Assembly (NCBI RefSeq): GCF_050038885.1
Contig: NZ_CP143624.1
Location: 1,674,001 to 1,738,000, forward strand
Length of the DNA stretch: 64,000 bases
DNA from: Myxococcus flavus
Lineage (GTDB): Bacteria; Myxococcota; Myxococcia; Myxococcales; Myxococcaceae
Reading direction: 5' to 3'
Positions within the stretch are counted from its first letter, which is position 1. Each line of letters starts with the position of its first letter. A model generated the notes under the pieces. That model saw only the letters and a list, made by a program, of their open reading frames with translations, did no database searches and was not told the origin of the DNA. This document shows, piece after piece, positions 42,626-53,507 of the stretch. Made by a program: the position numbers and the translations under genes.

Positions 42626-44017
42626 ATGAAGAAGTGGTTTGCGGTGGCCCTTCTGGTGGGCGTGGGCATGGCGGGGTTGCTGGTAGAGCCCGCGGAGCAG
42701 TTGAAGCGAGGGGGGCCCATCAACACGGCGGACACGGCGTGGCTCCTCACGGCGACGGCGCTGGTGCTGCTGATGACGCCGGGGTTGTCCTTCTTCTACG
42801 GCGGGATGGTGCGGCTGAAGAACGTGGTGTCCACGCTGCTTCAGAGCTTCATCGCGATGGCGGTCATCAGCCTGCTCTGGGTGGTGGTGGGCTTCAGCCT
42901 GAGCTTCGGGGACAGCTTCCACGGCCTCATCGGCGACCCGCGCACCTTCTTCATGTTCAGCGGCGTGGGCGGTGACACGCATCCCGACCTGGCGCCCACG
43001 ATTCCCCTGATGCTGTTCGCGCTGTTCCAGCTCAAGTTCGCCATCATCACCCCGGCGCTCATCACCGGCGCGTTCGCCGAGCGCGTGCGCTTCAAGGCGT
43101 ACGTGCTCTTCATGGTGCTCTTCACGCTCGTCATCTACGCGCCGCTGGCCCACTGGACGTGGCATCCGGAAGGCTTCCTGCGGCAGTGGGGCGTGCTCGA
43201 CTTCGCGGGCGGCACCGTGGTGCACATGTCCGCGGGCTTCGCGGCGCTGGCCGGCGCGCTGGTGCTGGGCCGCCGCCAGGTGCACGTGGAGAACGCGGCG
43301 CACACGCCCGCCAACATCCCCTTCGTCATGCTGGGCACGGGCATGCTGTGGTTCGGCTGGTTCGGCTTCAACGCGGGCTCGGCGATGTCCGCCTCGTCGC
43401 TGGCCACGCTGGCCTTCGCCACCACCAACACGGCGTCCGCCGCGGCGATGCTGGGGTGGATTGCCTTCGACTGGCTGCGCGGCCGCAAGCCGAGCGCCAT
43501 GGGCGCCTGCATCGGCGCGGTGGTGGGCCTGGTGGCGGTGACGCCCGCGGCGGGCTTCATCACCGTGGGCCAGAGCATCGTCGTGGGTCTCGTCGCCAGC
43601 TTCGTGAGCAACGCGGCGGTGCACTTCAAGAGCCGCACCTCCGTCGACGACACGCTGGACGTCTTCCCCTGCCACGGCCTGGGCGGCGTGGTGGGCATGG
43701 TGCTGACGGGCGTGCTGGCCAAGGACGTGGGCCTCATCCACGGCGAGACGCGCACCTTCATGATGCACATGCTCGCGCTGGTGCTGGTGTCGGTGTTCTC
43801 CTTCGTCGGCTCGTTCCTGCTCTACAAGGTGGTGGACCGCCTCGTCCCGCTGCGCGTCAGCCGTGCGCACGAGGACGAGGGTCTGGACCTCAGCCAGCAC
43901 GGCGAGACGGTGGGCGAGTCCGTCATCGTCCCCGTGCCCCAGCCCGCGCCCACCGCGACGGCGGCGGTCGCCACCGAGCCGGCTCCAAGCGGTCCGTCGT
44001 TGCCGCAGCCGGCCTGA
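42626..44017 (+). CDS. amtB: Ammonium transporter (Amt/MEP family)
   Basis: A 463-residue membrane channel for ammonium. It has an N-terminal signal-like helix, eleven core spans, and the signature DFAGGTVVHMSAGFAALAGALVLGRR with the first pore His; the second pore His is in FPCHGLGGVVGMVLTG. TPGLSFFYGGMVRLKNVVSTLLQSF is typical of AmtB. The C-terminal tail is long (about 55 residues) and Pro/Ala-rich, where GlnK normally binds, but no glnK gene is adjacent. A GGAGG precedes the ATG. The transcript probably ends at a perfect 12-bp stem-loop 24 bases downstream. Confidence 0.95.
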   Translation: MKKWFAVALLVGVGMAGLLVEPAEQLKRGGPINTADTAWLLTATALVLLMTPGLSFFYGGMVRLKNVVSTLLQSFIAMAVISLLWVVVGFSLSFGDSFHGLIGDPRTFFMFSGVGGDTHPDLAPTIPLMLFALFQLKFAIITPALITGAFAERVRFKAYVLFMVLFTLVIYAPLAHWTWHPEGFLRQWGVLDFAGGTVVHMSAGFAALAGALVLGRRQVHVENAAHTPANIPFVMLGTGMLWFGWFGFNAGSAMSASSLATLAFATTNTASAAAMLGWIAFDWLRGRKPSAMGACIGAVVGLVAVTPAAGFITVGQSIVVGLVASFVSNAAVHFKSRTSVDDTLDVFPCHGLGGVVGMVLTGVLAKDVGLIHGETRTFMMHMLALVLVSVFSFVGSFLLYKVVDRLVPLRVSRAHEDEGLDLSQHGETVGESVIVPVPQPAPTATAAVATEPAPSGPSLPQPA

Positions 44018-44040
44018 GCGCCCGCTGGCGCTGAGCGCCA

Positions 44041-44070
44041 TGCCGCCGCTCGGAGGCTCGAGCGGCGGCA
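44041..44070 (+). terminator. amtB terminator stem-loop
   Basis: TGCCGCCGCTCG (44041-44052) and CGAGCGGCGGCA (44059-44070) form a perfect 12-bp stem with six-base loop GAGGCT, starting 24 bases after the amtB stop. No T run follows. The CCGCCGCTCG half-sequence recurs in the neighbouring 50-bp repeats. Confidence 0.75.
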
Positions 44071-44146
44071 CGGGCTCATCGACGGCGCATCCCCAGAAGT
44101 GAGGCGCTCAGTACGGGTTCGCACCTGGCGGCTTCCGACACCCATG

Positions 44147-44424
44147 CCGCCCCAGACGGGCATCGATGAGCGGCCATTCGCACCAGGGCGACAGCAGGTT
44201 GGCGGCGTGCAGCTTCCGAGCTCAGCGCCGCCCCAGACAGGCATCGCGCACCGCCGCTCGAAGCCCGGGCAGCGGCTCAGCTCCCGACGCGAATCGCGCA
44301 CCGCCGCTCGAAGCCCGGGCGGCGGCTCAGCTCCCGACGCGAAGCACGCACCGCCGCTCGAAGCCTGGGCGGCGGCTCAGCTCCCGACGCGAAGCACGCA
44401 CCGCCGCTCGGTGCCGCGAGCGGC
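44147..44424. repeat. 50-bp tandem repeat array
   Basis: Units begin at 44246, 44296, 44346 and 44396 (the last partial), exactly 50 bp apart, each with GCACCGCCGCTCGAAGCC, an AGCGGCTCAGCTCC-like block and CGACGCGAA. CCGCCGCTCG is also one arm of the upstream terminator stem, and in the last unit forms its own 8-bp hairpin with CGAGCGGC. A second direct repeat, CCGCCCCAGAC(A/G)GGCATCG, occurs near 44148 and 44229. The array fills the gap between convergent amtB and the GNAT gene. Confidence 0.75.
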
Positions 44425-44449
44425 ACGCCCGGCGCAGGCGCCAATACCC

Positions 44450-45133
44450 TTAGGAGCTCTTCTTCCTCGCGGCGGGCGCCCGCCGCTTCCGCGCCGCCGT
44501 TCGGGCCGTCGCGGCTTCCGGCATGGGCCCCGTCGTGGGCGCCCCCGTCTCCGAGGTGGGCTTCTGCCGGCGCTTCAGGCGGCGCGGCGGCAGCAGGTCC
44601 GGCTCACCGGGCACCTTCTGGGCCATGAAGATGGCGGCATCCAGCTTGTAGAAGTTCCGGGTCCGGTACCACGTCAGCGCGGACTCGTTGTTCTCGGCCA
44701 CCTCCAGCACCAGGTGCGTGCAGCCCCGCGTCCGGGCCAGGTGCTGGAGCTGATCGAGCATGAAGCTGCCCACGCCCCGGCCCTGGTAGTCCGGATGGAC
44801 GGCCAGCTCCTCCACGAAGAGCGGCCGCATGCCCCGCTTCTCGAACCAGCGGGGATTCACCCAGTTGTCGTCGCCAGTGGCCTCGAAGGCGCACTCCGAA
44901 TACCCGACGATGCTGCCATCCACCTCATAGAGGAGCTGTTCGATCCACTCCGAGGTGTAGACCTCCAGGAAGCGCCGCTTGGAGCGGGGCCGCTGGTACT
45001 CCACCGTCTCGCGGTTCACGTCCCGGAAGACGAGCTTGAGGAACTCCCAGGTCCGGTTCAGGTCGCGCCGGTGGATACGACGCACTCGGACTTCGAGAGA
45101 GTCCGCGGGTTTGGGAGTCTTGGCCTTCGGCAT
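44450..45133 (-). CDS. GNAT acetyltransferase with basic C-terminal tail
   Basis: A 227-residue N-acetyltransferase. The GNAT core (about 15-175) has FVEELAVHPDYQGRGVGSFMLDQL as strand four and acetyl-CoA loop (QGRGVG), and LVLEVAENNESALTWYRTRNFYKL as the C-terminal signature. The last ~45 residues are Arg/Lys/Ala-rich (TAARKRRAPAARKKSS), likely binding nucleic acid or acidic partners. Substrate unknown, possibly protein or polyamine. Convergent with amtB; divergent from the second kinase gene about 110 bases away. Confidence 0.85.
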   Translation of the reverse strand: MPKAKTPKPADSLEVRVRRIHRRDLNRTWEFLKLVFRDVNRETVEYQRPRSKRRFLEVYTSEWIEQLLYEVDGSIVGYSECAFEATGDDNWVNPRWFEKRGMRPLFVEELAVHPDYQGRGVGSFMLDQLQHLARTRGCTHLVLEVAENNESALTWYRTRNFYKLDAAIFMAQKVPGEPDLLPPRRLKRRQKPTSETGAPTTGPMPEAATARTAARKRRAPAARKKSS

Positions 45134-45244
45134 ACGCCCGCCTCCTTAGCAGGCCGCTGGAGGGACGCCCAGTCTCGTCGCATGCCACGCTCCGGCTGGG
45201 TGCGATGCGACATCAGGAGGGTTGCCTCCCAGGGGGGTGGAAGG

Positions 45245-47452
<2,208 letters not shown>

Positions 47453-47483
47453 AACAGCGGGCCATCCGCGAAGGGGGGCCCTC

Positions 47484-48317
47484 ATGCATCACGAGGTGAT
47501 TCGCTTGAGAAACATGGTCGCAGTGATTGTCGCGGCAATCGCGCTGGGTGCCTCGCAGGCCCTGGCCGCCGCGCCGGTAGAAGCGGGCAAGGTGTACTCT
47601 GGCACGGAAGGCGAAGAGGTGGCGGTGGTGCCGCTCTCGCCGCGCTCCGACAAGAAGTTCATCCTGAGGGTGAAGGGCACGGGCTCCGACTTCGACGGCC
47701 TTGTCCTCCCCTGCGAGCTGAACGACTGGAGCACCCGCAGCACCGAGCAGTTCAACTACAGCACCCAGTGGCAGGGCCGGAAGTACACGGCGCTGCACCA
47801 GCGCGACACGCGGTACGAGCTCTACGTGCCCGGCCGTCAGCGCGCCATCCGCGTGTCCTTCGACGAGAAGAAGACCGCCGCGCTGAAGCCCGAGGAGGTC
47901 TACGCGCAGCACCAGAAGCAGATGGCCGACGGTACGCTGAAGAAGGTCATGGCCTTCAACCGCAAGGGTGAGGAGGCCGGCCAGGACAAGGAGTACGCCA
48001 ACACCGTCCTCGAGATGAACAACGCCTGCGGCACGTCCGTGGCCGCCCGCATCGACTGGAGCAGCGTCGACGAGGACCAGCTCAAGGAGCTGAGCATCTC
48101 CAGCTACTGCGGCACGCCGCTGACCGTCCTCAAGGACCTGTGCGGCAGGTCCTCCATCGCGAAGCAGACCATCCAGGAGAAGGTGAAGCGGGTGAGCTGC
48201 CGCTTCGGCCCGGAGCTGGCGCCGAAAATCGAAGCGGACCACGTCATCTGGACGACGACCCGCGAGGCCAGCAACCAGGACAAGTTCGCCACCAAGTTCT
48301 TCAAGCAGAACCTGTAG
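47484..48317 (+). CDS. Secreted protein of unknown function
   Basis: A 277-residue exported protein. The signal segment MHHEVIRLRNMVAVIVAAIALGASQALA ends before AAPVEAGKVY; MVAVIV may be the true start. The mature part includes a beta-rich domain (EEVAVVPLSPRSDKKFILRVKGTGSDFDG) and a helical middle with three cysteines (NNACGTS, SYCGTPL, DLCGRSS), then VSCRFGPELAPKIEADHVIWTTT. No family recognised. The next gene, also secreted, begins 14 bases after the stop, so they form a transcription unit after the kinase. Confidence 0.7.
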   Translation: MHHEVIRLRNMVAVIVAAIALGASQALAAAPVEAGKVYSGTEGEEVAVVPLSPRSDKKFILRVKGTGSDFDGLVLPCELNDWSTRSTEQFNYSTQWQGRKYTALHQRDTRYELYVPGRQRAIRVSFDEKKTAALKPEEVYAQHQKQMADGTLKKVMAFNRKGEEAGQDKEYANTVLEMNNACGTSVAARIDWSSVDEDQLKELSISSYCGTPLTVLKDLCGRSSIAKQTIQEKVKRVSCRFGPELAPKIEADHVIWTTTREASNQDKFATKFFKQNL

Positions 48318-48331
48318 TCGGAGCCTTCACG

Positions 48332-49156
48332 ATGCGAATCCAGCGTTTCGCCTTCGCGGCGATGTCGTTCGCGTGTACCGCCGCCCTGGCGGCCGAGCCC
48401 ATCCAGCCCCCCTGGGGCAAGGAATCGAACCTCGGCGAGAAGATGATGATGGAGGCCACGTCGGTGTGCACCGACGGCAAGGGCCACTTCGTGGTGCTCA
48501 CGCCCGACGACGAAGACATCAACGCCGCCCTCTACTACGGCGATGGGAAGCAGTTCGTCCAGGTGGCCCACCCCGGTCCGTACACGTCGCCCACGTCCTT
48601 CCTGGACCCGCGCTTCTTCAACAAGGGCGCCAACCCCAACTTCCGTGGCATCGACTGGCGCGTGATGTCGGAAGTGGAGATGGATGCCAAGGAGCGCACC
48701 TGCGCCCTGCGCTGCGGCGAGAAGCAGCTGCCCCTCACCATGCTGGAGGGGGAGCAGGCCTCGGAGCTGCTGCGCAAGGCCACCTTCCTGCCCAACCCGC
48801 AGAAGTTCGCGCCGTACGCGCTGCTGCGTGACACCAAGGGCGTCTACTACTTCGTGGACCGCGGCTTCCACGAGGCGGAGAAGAAGAACTTCCGCGTCTT
48901 CATCGGCCCGCGCGGCAACCTGAAGCCGCAGAAGATGACCAACGTCATCGCCGACTCGGAAGGCGAGATCTTCTCCACCAAGCGCGGAGACCTCCGGCTG
49001 CTGCTCGACAAGTCGAAGCCCGCGCAGTGGATTGAGAACTCCAAGCGCCGCCTCGAGCTGCGCCAGGTGCCCGTGGAGGAGAACCTCCCGCTCATCTACA
49101 ACGAGCTGGGTGTGTACGAGGGCGCCCGCCTGGGCACGCCCTGCGACGACCAGTAG
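48332..49156 (+). CDS. Secreted protein of unknown function
   Basis: A 274-residue exported protein with signal MRIQRFAFAAMSFACTAALA. The mature part begins AEPIQPPWGKESNLGEKMMMEATSVCTDGKGHFVVLTPDDEDI and has repeating strand-turn units (FVVLTPDDEDINAALYYGDGKQFVQVA; GVYYFVDRGFHEAEKKNFRVFIGPRG; IFSTKRGDLRLLLDK) suggesting a beta-propeller-like or beta-rich fold. Four cysteines lie in two pairs. No family recognised. It follows the previous secreted gene and is ended by a strong stem-loop. Confidence 0.7.
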   Translation: MRIQRFAFAAMSFACTAALAAEPIQPPWGKESNLGEKMMMEATSVCTDGKGHFVVLTPDDEDINAALYYGDGKQFVQVAHPGPYTSPTSFLDPRFFNKGANPNFRGIDWRVMSEVEMDAKERTCALRCGEKQLPLTMLEGEQASELLRKATFLPNPQKFAPYALLRDTKGVYYFVDRGFHEAEKKNFRVFIGPRGNLKPQKMTNVIADSEGEIFSTKRGDLRLLLDKSKPAQWIENSKRRLELRQVPVEENLPLIYNELGVYEGARLGTPCDDQ

Positions 49157-49182
49157 CCGTCCGCCGACGCGTACGGGCCCGC

Positions 49183-49220
49183 GGGCCGGGAGCTGGCGTC
49201 CCCTGACGCCCTCCCGGCCC
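49183..49220 (+). terminator. Nested-stem terminator
   Basis: GGGCCGGGAG (49183-49192) pairs perfectly with CTCCCGGCCC (49211-49220), and an inner GGCGTC/GACGCC stem caps it with a four-base loop. It begins 27 bases after the second secreted-protein gene and is one of the strongest hairpins in the window. Confidence 0.75.
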
Positions 49221-49484
49221 GTCGTGCGTCTGGGGTCCGTGGCTCCCCGCCGGAGCAGGGCTGGCTTCAGGAAGACGCCTCGCGGCGCTCCTCCGCATGT
49301 CGTCTCCAGTCGTGGTCGCCGGGTGTAGGCCGACCTCACCACCACTCCTGCGCGGAAAGGGCCATACTCCCGAGGGGGGATTCCGCGGCGCACGGGCACA
49401 GGCTCAACATGGGCCCCCTCCATGGGCAGAAGATGCGGCCCGATGCCTCCACCCGGTGGGAGGCCACGCAAGGGGGAGACACCG

Positions 49485-51059
49485 ATGCAACCTGCCGTCT
49501 GGGTCCTGGGGCTCGTGAGCCTGCTCTCGTCCGGGCTCCTGGTCTTCACCGCCGTCCGGCTCGCCTCCGTGAGGAAGCGATTCAAGCCCGTGCTCGACGT
49601 GGAGGCGGAGCGCCAGCGCGTCTTGGGTGAGCTGGAGCGCGCGAAGGCGGAGTCCGCGCACACGCTGGCCCTGGAGCGCAACCGACTTGCAGCCGAGCTG
49701 ACACGGACCCGGGAGGACGCGGATGCGGCCATCCGAAGCGCGATGGCGGACCTCGCACGGGCGAAGGAAGAGAGCGAGCGCGCCATCGCCCAGGAACAGG
49801 CCCACGCGAGGGCAGAAGTCACCCGCATGCGGGAACAGACCCAGGCAGAAGTCGCTCGAATGAAGGAGCAGGCGGAGGCAGCCGCCCGCGAGGCGGAGGT
49901 TCGGCGACAGCAGGCGCAGAGCGAGCGCGCCCATCTTGAGAACGCCATTTCCAAGCTGGCCGCGGAGCTGCGTCCCCTGGAGGAAGAGGCAGTCCTGCGC
50001 TCCTACGGGCTCTACAAGCCCATCTACAACTTCTCCACATCGGAGAAGTACGAGGAACGCCTGGAGGACATCCGCGAGCAGCAGAAGGCCATGCTCAAGG
50101 ACAAGACGGCCGCCTATTGCACGACGGAGTGGGAGGTCAACGGCAGCAAGGCCGAGGGCCGCAAGCAGACGGAGCGCACACTGAAGCTGATGCTCCGCGC
50201 CTTCAACGGCGAAGCGGACGCATGCGTGGCCAAGGTGACGTACAAGAACGTCAAGGCCATGGAGGCTCGCATCCAGAAGGCGGCCGACGCCATCACCGAC
50301 CTCGCGAAAATCCAGCAGTGCTTCATCGCCCCCAAGTACGTGGGCCTCAAGCTGGATGAACTGCACCTCGCGCACGAGTACCAGGAGAAGCTCCAGCAGG
50401 AGAAGGACGAGCAGCGGCGCATCCGCGAGCAGATGCGCGAGGAAGAGGCCGCGCAGCGCGAGCTGGAGCGCGCAAAGCTCGAGGCCGAGCGAGAAGCCAG
50501 GCGGGACGAGGAGGCTCTCCGCAAGGCGCGCGCCGAATTCGAGCGGAGCAGCGGCGCGCAGCAGCAGAAGCTCCAGGAGCGCATCGCCGAGTTGGAGCGG
50601 CGGCTGGCCGAGGACCTGGAGCGCCAGCGCGCCATCTCCCAGGCCCAGCTCACCCGCACCGGGCACGTCTACGTCATCTCCAACATCGGCTCATTCGGGG
50701 AGGACGTCTTCAAGGTGGGCATGACGCGGCGGCTCGTCCCGCAGGACCGCATCGACGAGCTGGGCGACGCCTCCGTCCCCTTCGAGTTCGACGTCCACGC
50801 CATCATCCGCACGCAGGACGCCCCCAAGCTGGAGGCCGAGCTGCACCGCACCTTCGCCCACCGGCGCGTCAACCGCATCAACGAGCGCAAGGAGTTCTTC
50901 CGGGTGAGCCTGGACGAAATCGCCGAGGCCGTGCGCAAGCACCACGGCGACTTCGAGCTCACGCGCGTCGCCGAGGCCGCCGAGTACCGCAAGTCACTCG
51001 CGCTCATCGAAGAGGAGCAAGGCACGGGGGTGTCCACGCCACGACGCCCCGCCGCTTGA
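49485..51059 (+). CDS. Membrane-anchored DUF4041 / GIY-YIG (MUG113) protein
   Basis: A 524-residue protein. An N-terminal membrane span (about 4-25, AVWVLGLVSLLSSGLLVFTAVRLA) leads into a long coiled coil (about 35-170) rich in ERAKAES/AEVARMKEQAE repeats. The DUF4041 domain (about 185-320) has LRSYGLYKPIYNFSTSEKYEERLEDIREQQKAML. A second coiled coil precedes a C-terminal GIY-YIG domain: GHVYVISNIGSFGEDVFKVGMTRRLVPQDRIDELGDASVPF, with ELHRTFAHRRVNRINERKEFF. Such proteins occur in phages and mobile islands; here it stands alone in host genes. A DNA nicking or sensing role is inferred. ATG follows GGGGGAGACACCG. Confidence 0.8.
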   Translation: MQPAVWVLGLVSLLSSGLLVFTAVRLASVRKRFKPVLDVEAERQRVLGELERAKAESAHTLALERNRLAAELTRTREDADAAIRSAMADLARAKEESERAIAQEQAHARAEVTRMREQTQAEVARMKEQAEAAAREAEVRRQQAQSERAHLENAISKLAAELRPLEEEAVLRSYGLYKPIYNFSTSEKYEERLEDIREQQKAMLKDKTAAYCTTEWEVNGSKAEGRKQTERTLKLMLRAFNGEADACVAKVTYKNVKAMEARIQKAADAITDLAKIQQCFIAPKYVGLKLDELHLAHEYQEKLQQEKDEQRRIREQMREEEAAQRELERAKLEAEREARRDEEALRKARAEFERSSGAQQQKLQERIAELERRLAEDLERQRAISQAQLTRTGHVYVISNIGSFGEDVFKVGMTRRLVPQDRIDELGDASVPFEFDVHAIIRTQDAPKLEAELHRTFAHRRVNRINERKEFFRVSLDEIAEAVRKHHGDFELTRVAEAAEYRKSLALIEEEQGTGVSTPRRPAA

Positions 51060-51263
51060 GACCGCGGCTACGACGCAGCGGGCCAGACTCCTGTCGGACA
51101 ACGCGGTGCGTCTACCGCGTCACGTCTGCGTGGCAGCAGGCTGCTTGCCTGGCGTGCGCGCCCACTCGTTGGAATCCCAATGACGTCATCCGTCCTCGTG
51201 GTGACATGCGCTTCGACCGGAGGCGCTGGGACGGCTCTGGAAACGTGGCATGGTGCGCTCGCC

Positions 51264-52679
51264 ATGGCCGTCAGCATCTTCGACCTCTTCAAGATTGGGA
51301 TTGGACCTTCCAGCTCGCACACCGTCGGCCCCATGCGGGCAGCGCGCATGTTCGCGCGCAAGCTGGCGGACGCGGGCCACCTGGAGCGGCTCACGAAGCT
51401 CAAGGTAGAGCTGTTCGGCTCGCTGGGCGCGACGGGCAAGGGACACGGCAGCGACAAGGCCGTGGTGCTGGGCCTGCTCGGAGAGACGCCGGAGGCCGTG
51501 GACGTGGAGGCCGTGCCCGCGATGATTTCCCGCTGGCGCGCGGAGGGCCGCCTGGCGTTGCTCGGCCAGCGTGACGTGACGTTCCGAGACGGCGAGCACC
51601 TCGTGATGCACCGCCGGCGCTCGCTGCCCTTCCATCCCAACGGCATGCGCTTCACCGCCAGCGGCGCGGACGGCGTGGAGCTGGTGTCGACCGTCTACTA
51701 CTCCGTGGGCGGAGGCTTCGTCGTCGACGACACGGCGGCCGCCGCGGGCAAGGACCCGCTGAGCAAGGACACCACGCCCCTCCCCTTCCCCTTCCAGTCC
51801 GCCGCGGCGCTGCTCGCGCACTGCGAGCGCGAGCGCATGAGCATCAGCTCCATCATGCTGGCGAACGAGAAGACGTGGCGCGACGAGGCGGAGATTCGCG
51901 CGGGGCTGCTGCGCATCTGGGACGTCATGCAGGCCTGCGTGCGCCGCGGCTGCACCAGCGGGGGCATCCTCCCCGGAGGCCTCAAGGTGGAGCGCCGCGC
52001 CGCCGGGCTGTACCAGAAGCTCATCAGCCGCCCCGAGGCCGGGCTCACCAACCCGCTCACCGTGCTGGACTGGGTGAACCTCTACGCCCTGGCCGTCAAC
52101 GAGGAGAACGCGGCGGGCGGCCGCGTCGTCACCGCGCCCACCAACGGCGCGGCGGGCATCATCCCCGCGGTGCTGCACTACTACTGGCGCTTCGTACCGG
52201 GCGCGAACGAGGACGGCGTGGTGCGCTTCCTGCTCACCGCGGGCGCCATTGGCGTGCTCTACAAGGAGAACGCCTCCATCAGCGGCGCCGAGGTGGGCTG
52301 CCAGGGCGAGGTCGGCAGCGCCTGCTCCATGGCCGCGGGCGCGCTCACCGAGGTCATGGGCGGCACGCCGCTCCAGGTGGAGAACGCGGCGGAGATCGCC
52401 ATGGAGCACAACCTGGGACTCACCTGCGACCCCATTGGCGGCCTGGTGCAGGTGCCCTGCATCGAGCGCAACGCCATGGCCTCCGTGAAGGCCATCAACG
52501 CCACGCGCATGGCGCTCTCCGGCGACGGGCGCCACTTCGTCAGCCTGGACAAGGTCATCCGGACCATGCGCGACACCGGCCGCGACATGAAGGACAAGTA
52601 CAAGGAGACGGCGCGAGGAGGCCTGGCCGCCAACGTCCTGGAAGTGGCGAACCTGAGCGTGGGCCTGCCGGAATGCTGA
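51264..52679 (+). CDS. sdaA: L-serine ammonia-lyase
   Basis: A 471-residue iron-sulfur L-serine dehydratase converting serine to pyruvate and ammonia. The N-terminal beta domain opens SIFDLFKIGIGPSSSHTVGPMRAA, the family signature. The alpha domain has the 4Fe-4S cysteines in EVGSACSMAAGAL, TCDPIGGLVQVPCIERNAMA, plus APTNGAAGIIPAVLHYY. Length is that of single-chain (type II-like) enzymes. It is oxygen-sensitive and cytoplasmic by family knowledge. An upstream frame extension was rejected; the conserved N-terminus starts here. No neighbouring serine-metabolism genes. Confidence 0.94.
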   Translation: MAVSIFDLFKIGIGPSSSHTVGPMRAARMFARKLADAGHLERLTKLKVELFGSLGATGKGHGSDKAVVLGLLGETPEAVDVEAVPAMISRWRAEGRLALLGQRDVTFRDGEHLVMHRRRSLPFHPNGMRFTASGADGVELVSTVYYSVGGGFVVDDTAAAAGKDPLSKDTTPLPFPFQSAAALLAHCERERMSISSIMLANEKTWRDEAEIRAGLLRIWDVMQACVRRGCTSGGILPGGLKVERRAAGLYQKLISRPEAGLTNPLTVLDWVNLYALAVNEENAAGGRVVTAPTNGAAGIIPAVLHYYWRFVPGANEDGVVRFLLTAGAIGVLYKENASISGAEVGCQGEVGSACSMAAGALTEVMGGTPLQVENAAEIAMEHNLGLTCDPIGGLVQVPCIERNAMASVKAINATRMALSGDGRHFVSLDKVIRTMRDTGRDMKDKYKETARGGLAANVLEVANLSVGLPEC

Positions 52680-52800
52680 GCAGCAATCGTCCTGGGGCGT
52701 AGCGCTCACGCTGTGGGTGTCTTGCACGTCAAGCCGCGTCCCCTCTAAGACGCGGCGCAGGAGCGCGGCCCCATCGAGCCGCGCCCAAAGGACACACCCC

Positions 52801-53439
52801 GTGCTCAAGAAGATTCTCGGTGGCCTTGCCGCCGCCATCCTGCTGTTCGTCGGCTTCATCGCCACCCGTCCCGACACGTTCACCACTCAGCGCAGCGCGG
52901 TGCTCCCCGTGTCCGCGGACATCGCCTTCGCGCGGGTGAACGACTTGCGCCGCTGGTCCGACTGGTCCCCCTGGGCCGCCCTTGACCCGCAGCAGAAGAA
53001 CACGTACTCCGGTCCGGAGTCGGGCACGGGCTCGAGCCAGTCGTGGGTGGGCAACGACCAGGTCGGTGAGGGCCGGATGACCATCACCGACAGCAAGGCC
53101 AACGAGCAGGTCACCCTCGAGCTGGAGTTCATCAAGCCCATCGCCTCCACCAGCACCACCACCTTCACCTTCAGCCCCGCCGAGGGTGGCACCCAGGTCG
53201 TCTGGACCATGTCGGGCGACCACAACTTCCTGAGCAAGGTCATGAGCCTGTTCATCGACATGGACGCGATGATTGGGAAGGACTTCGAGAAGGGCCTCGC
53301 GAACCTGAAGACAGTCGCCGAAGCCGACGCGAAGAAGCGCGCCGAGGCCGAGGAGAAGGCCCGCGCGGAGGCCGAGGCTGCCGCCGCCGCGCAGAACGCC
53401 GAGGCCGCTCCGGCCGTGGCCGCGCCCGCGACGCCCTGA
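52801..53439 (+). CDS. SRPBCC-family membrane-anchored protein
   Basis: A 212-residue protein with an N-terminal membrane segment (VLKKILGGLAAAILLFVGFIA). The SRPBCC/START-like domain (about 25-170) has RSAVLPVSADIAFARVNDLRRWSDWSPWAALDP, the usual family opening, and TFTFSPAEGGTQVVWTMSGDHNFLSKVMSLFIDMDAMIGKDFEKGL at its end. It likely binds a hydrophobic ligand in the periplasm. The C-terminal 45 residues are an Ala/Glu/Lys helix and disordered tail. The start is GTG; no other start preserves the anchor. A hairpin after the stop separates it from the convergent repeat protein. Confidence 0.8.
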   Translation: MLKKILGGLAAAILLFVGFIATRPDTFTTQRSAVLPVSADIAFARVNDLRRWSDWSPWAALDPQQKNTYSGPESGTGSSQSWVGNDQVGEGRMTITDSKANEQVTLELEFIKPIASTSTTTFTFSPAEGGTQVVWTMSGDHNFLSKVMSLFIDMDAMIGKDFEKGLANLKTVAEADAKKRAEAEEKARAEAEAAAAAQNAEAAPAVAAPATP

Positions 53440-53449
53440 TGCACGCGAG

Positions 53450-53485
53450 ACGCTCCCGTGGAAGCAGAGCCCCCCCTGGGAGCGT
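53450..53485. terminator. Bidirectional hairpin terminator
   Basis: ACGCTCCC (53450-53457) and GGGAGCGT (53478-53485) form an 8-bp stem around a 20-base loop that itself contains GC-rich runs. It lies between the convergent SRPBCC and tail-anchored genes. Confidence 0.5.
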
Positions 53486-53507
53486 GAGGCCCCGCCGCCG
53501 GCGTGGC

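Noticed and set aside
44246..44424. CRISPR-like array
   Set aside because: Units are contiguous 50-bp repeats without unique spacers, and no cas genes are present.
44099..45244. Upstream extension of the second kinase by over 380 codons
   Set aside because: It would run through the 50-bp repeats and the antisense strand of the GNAT gene; the kinase domain starts well after the chosen ATG.
49485..51059. Prophage around the DUF4041 protein
   Set aside because: Neighbours are ordinary host genes (secreted proteins, serine dehydratase) with no integrase, capsid or att-like repeats.
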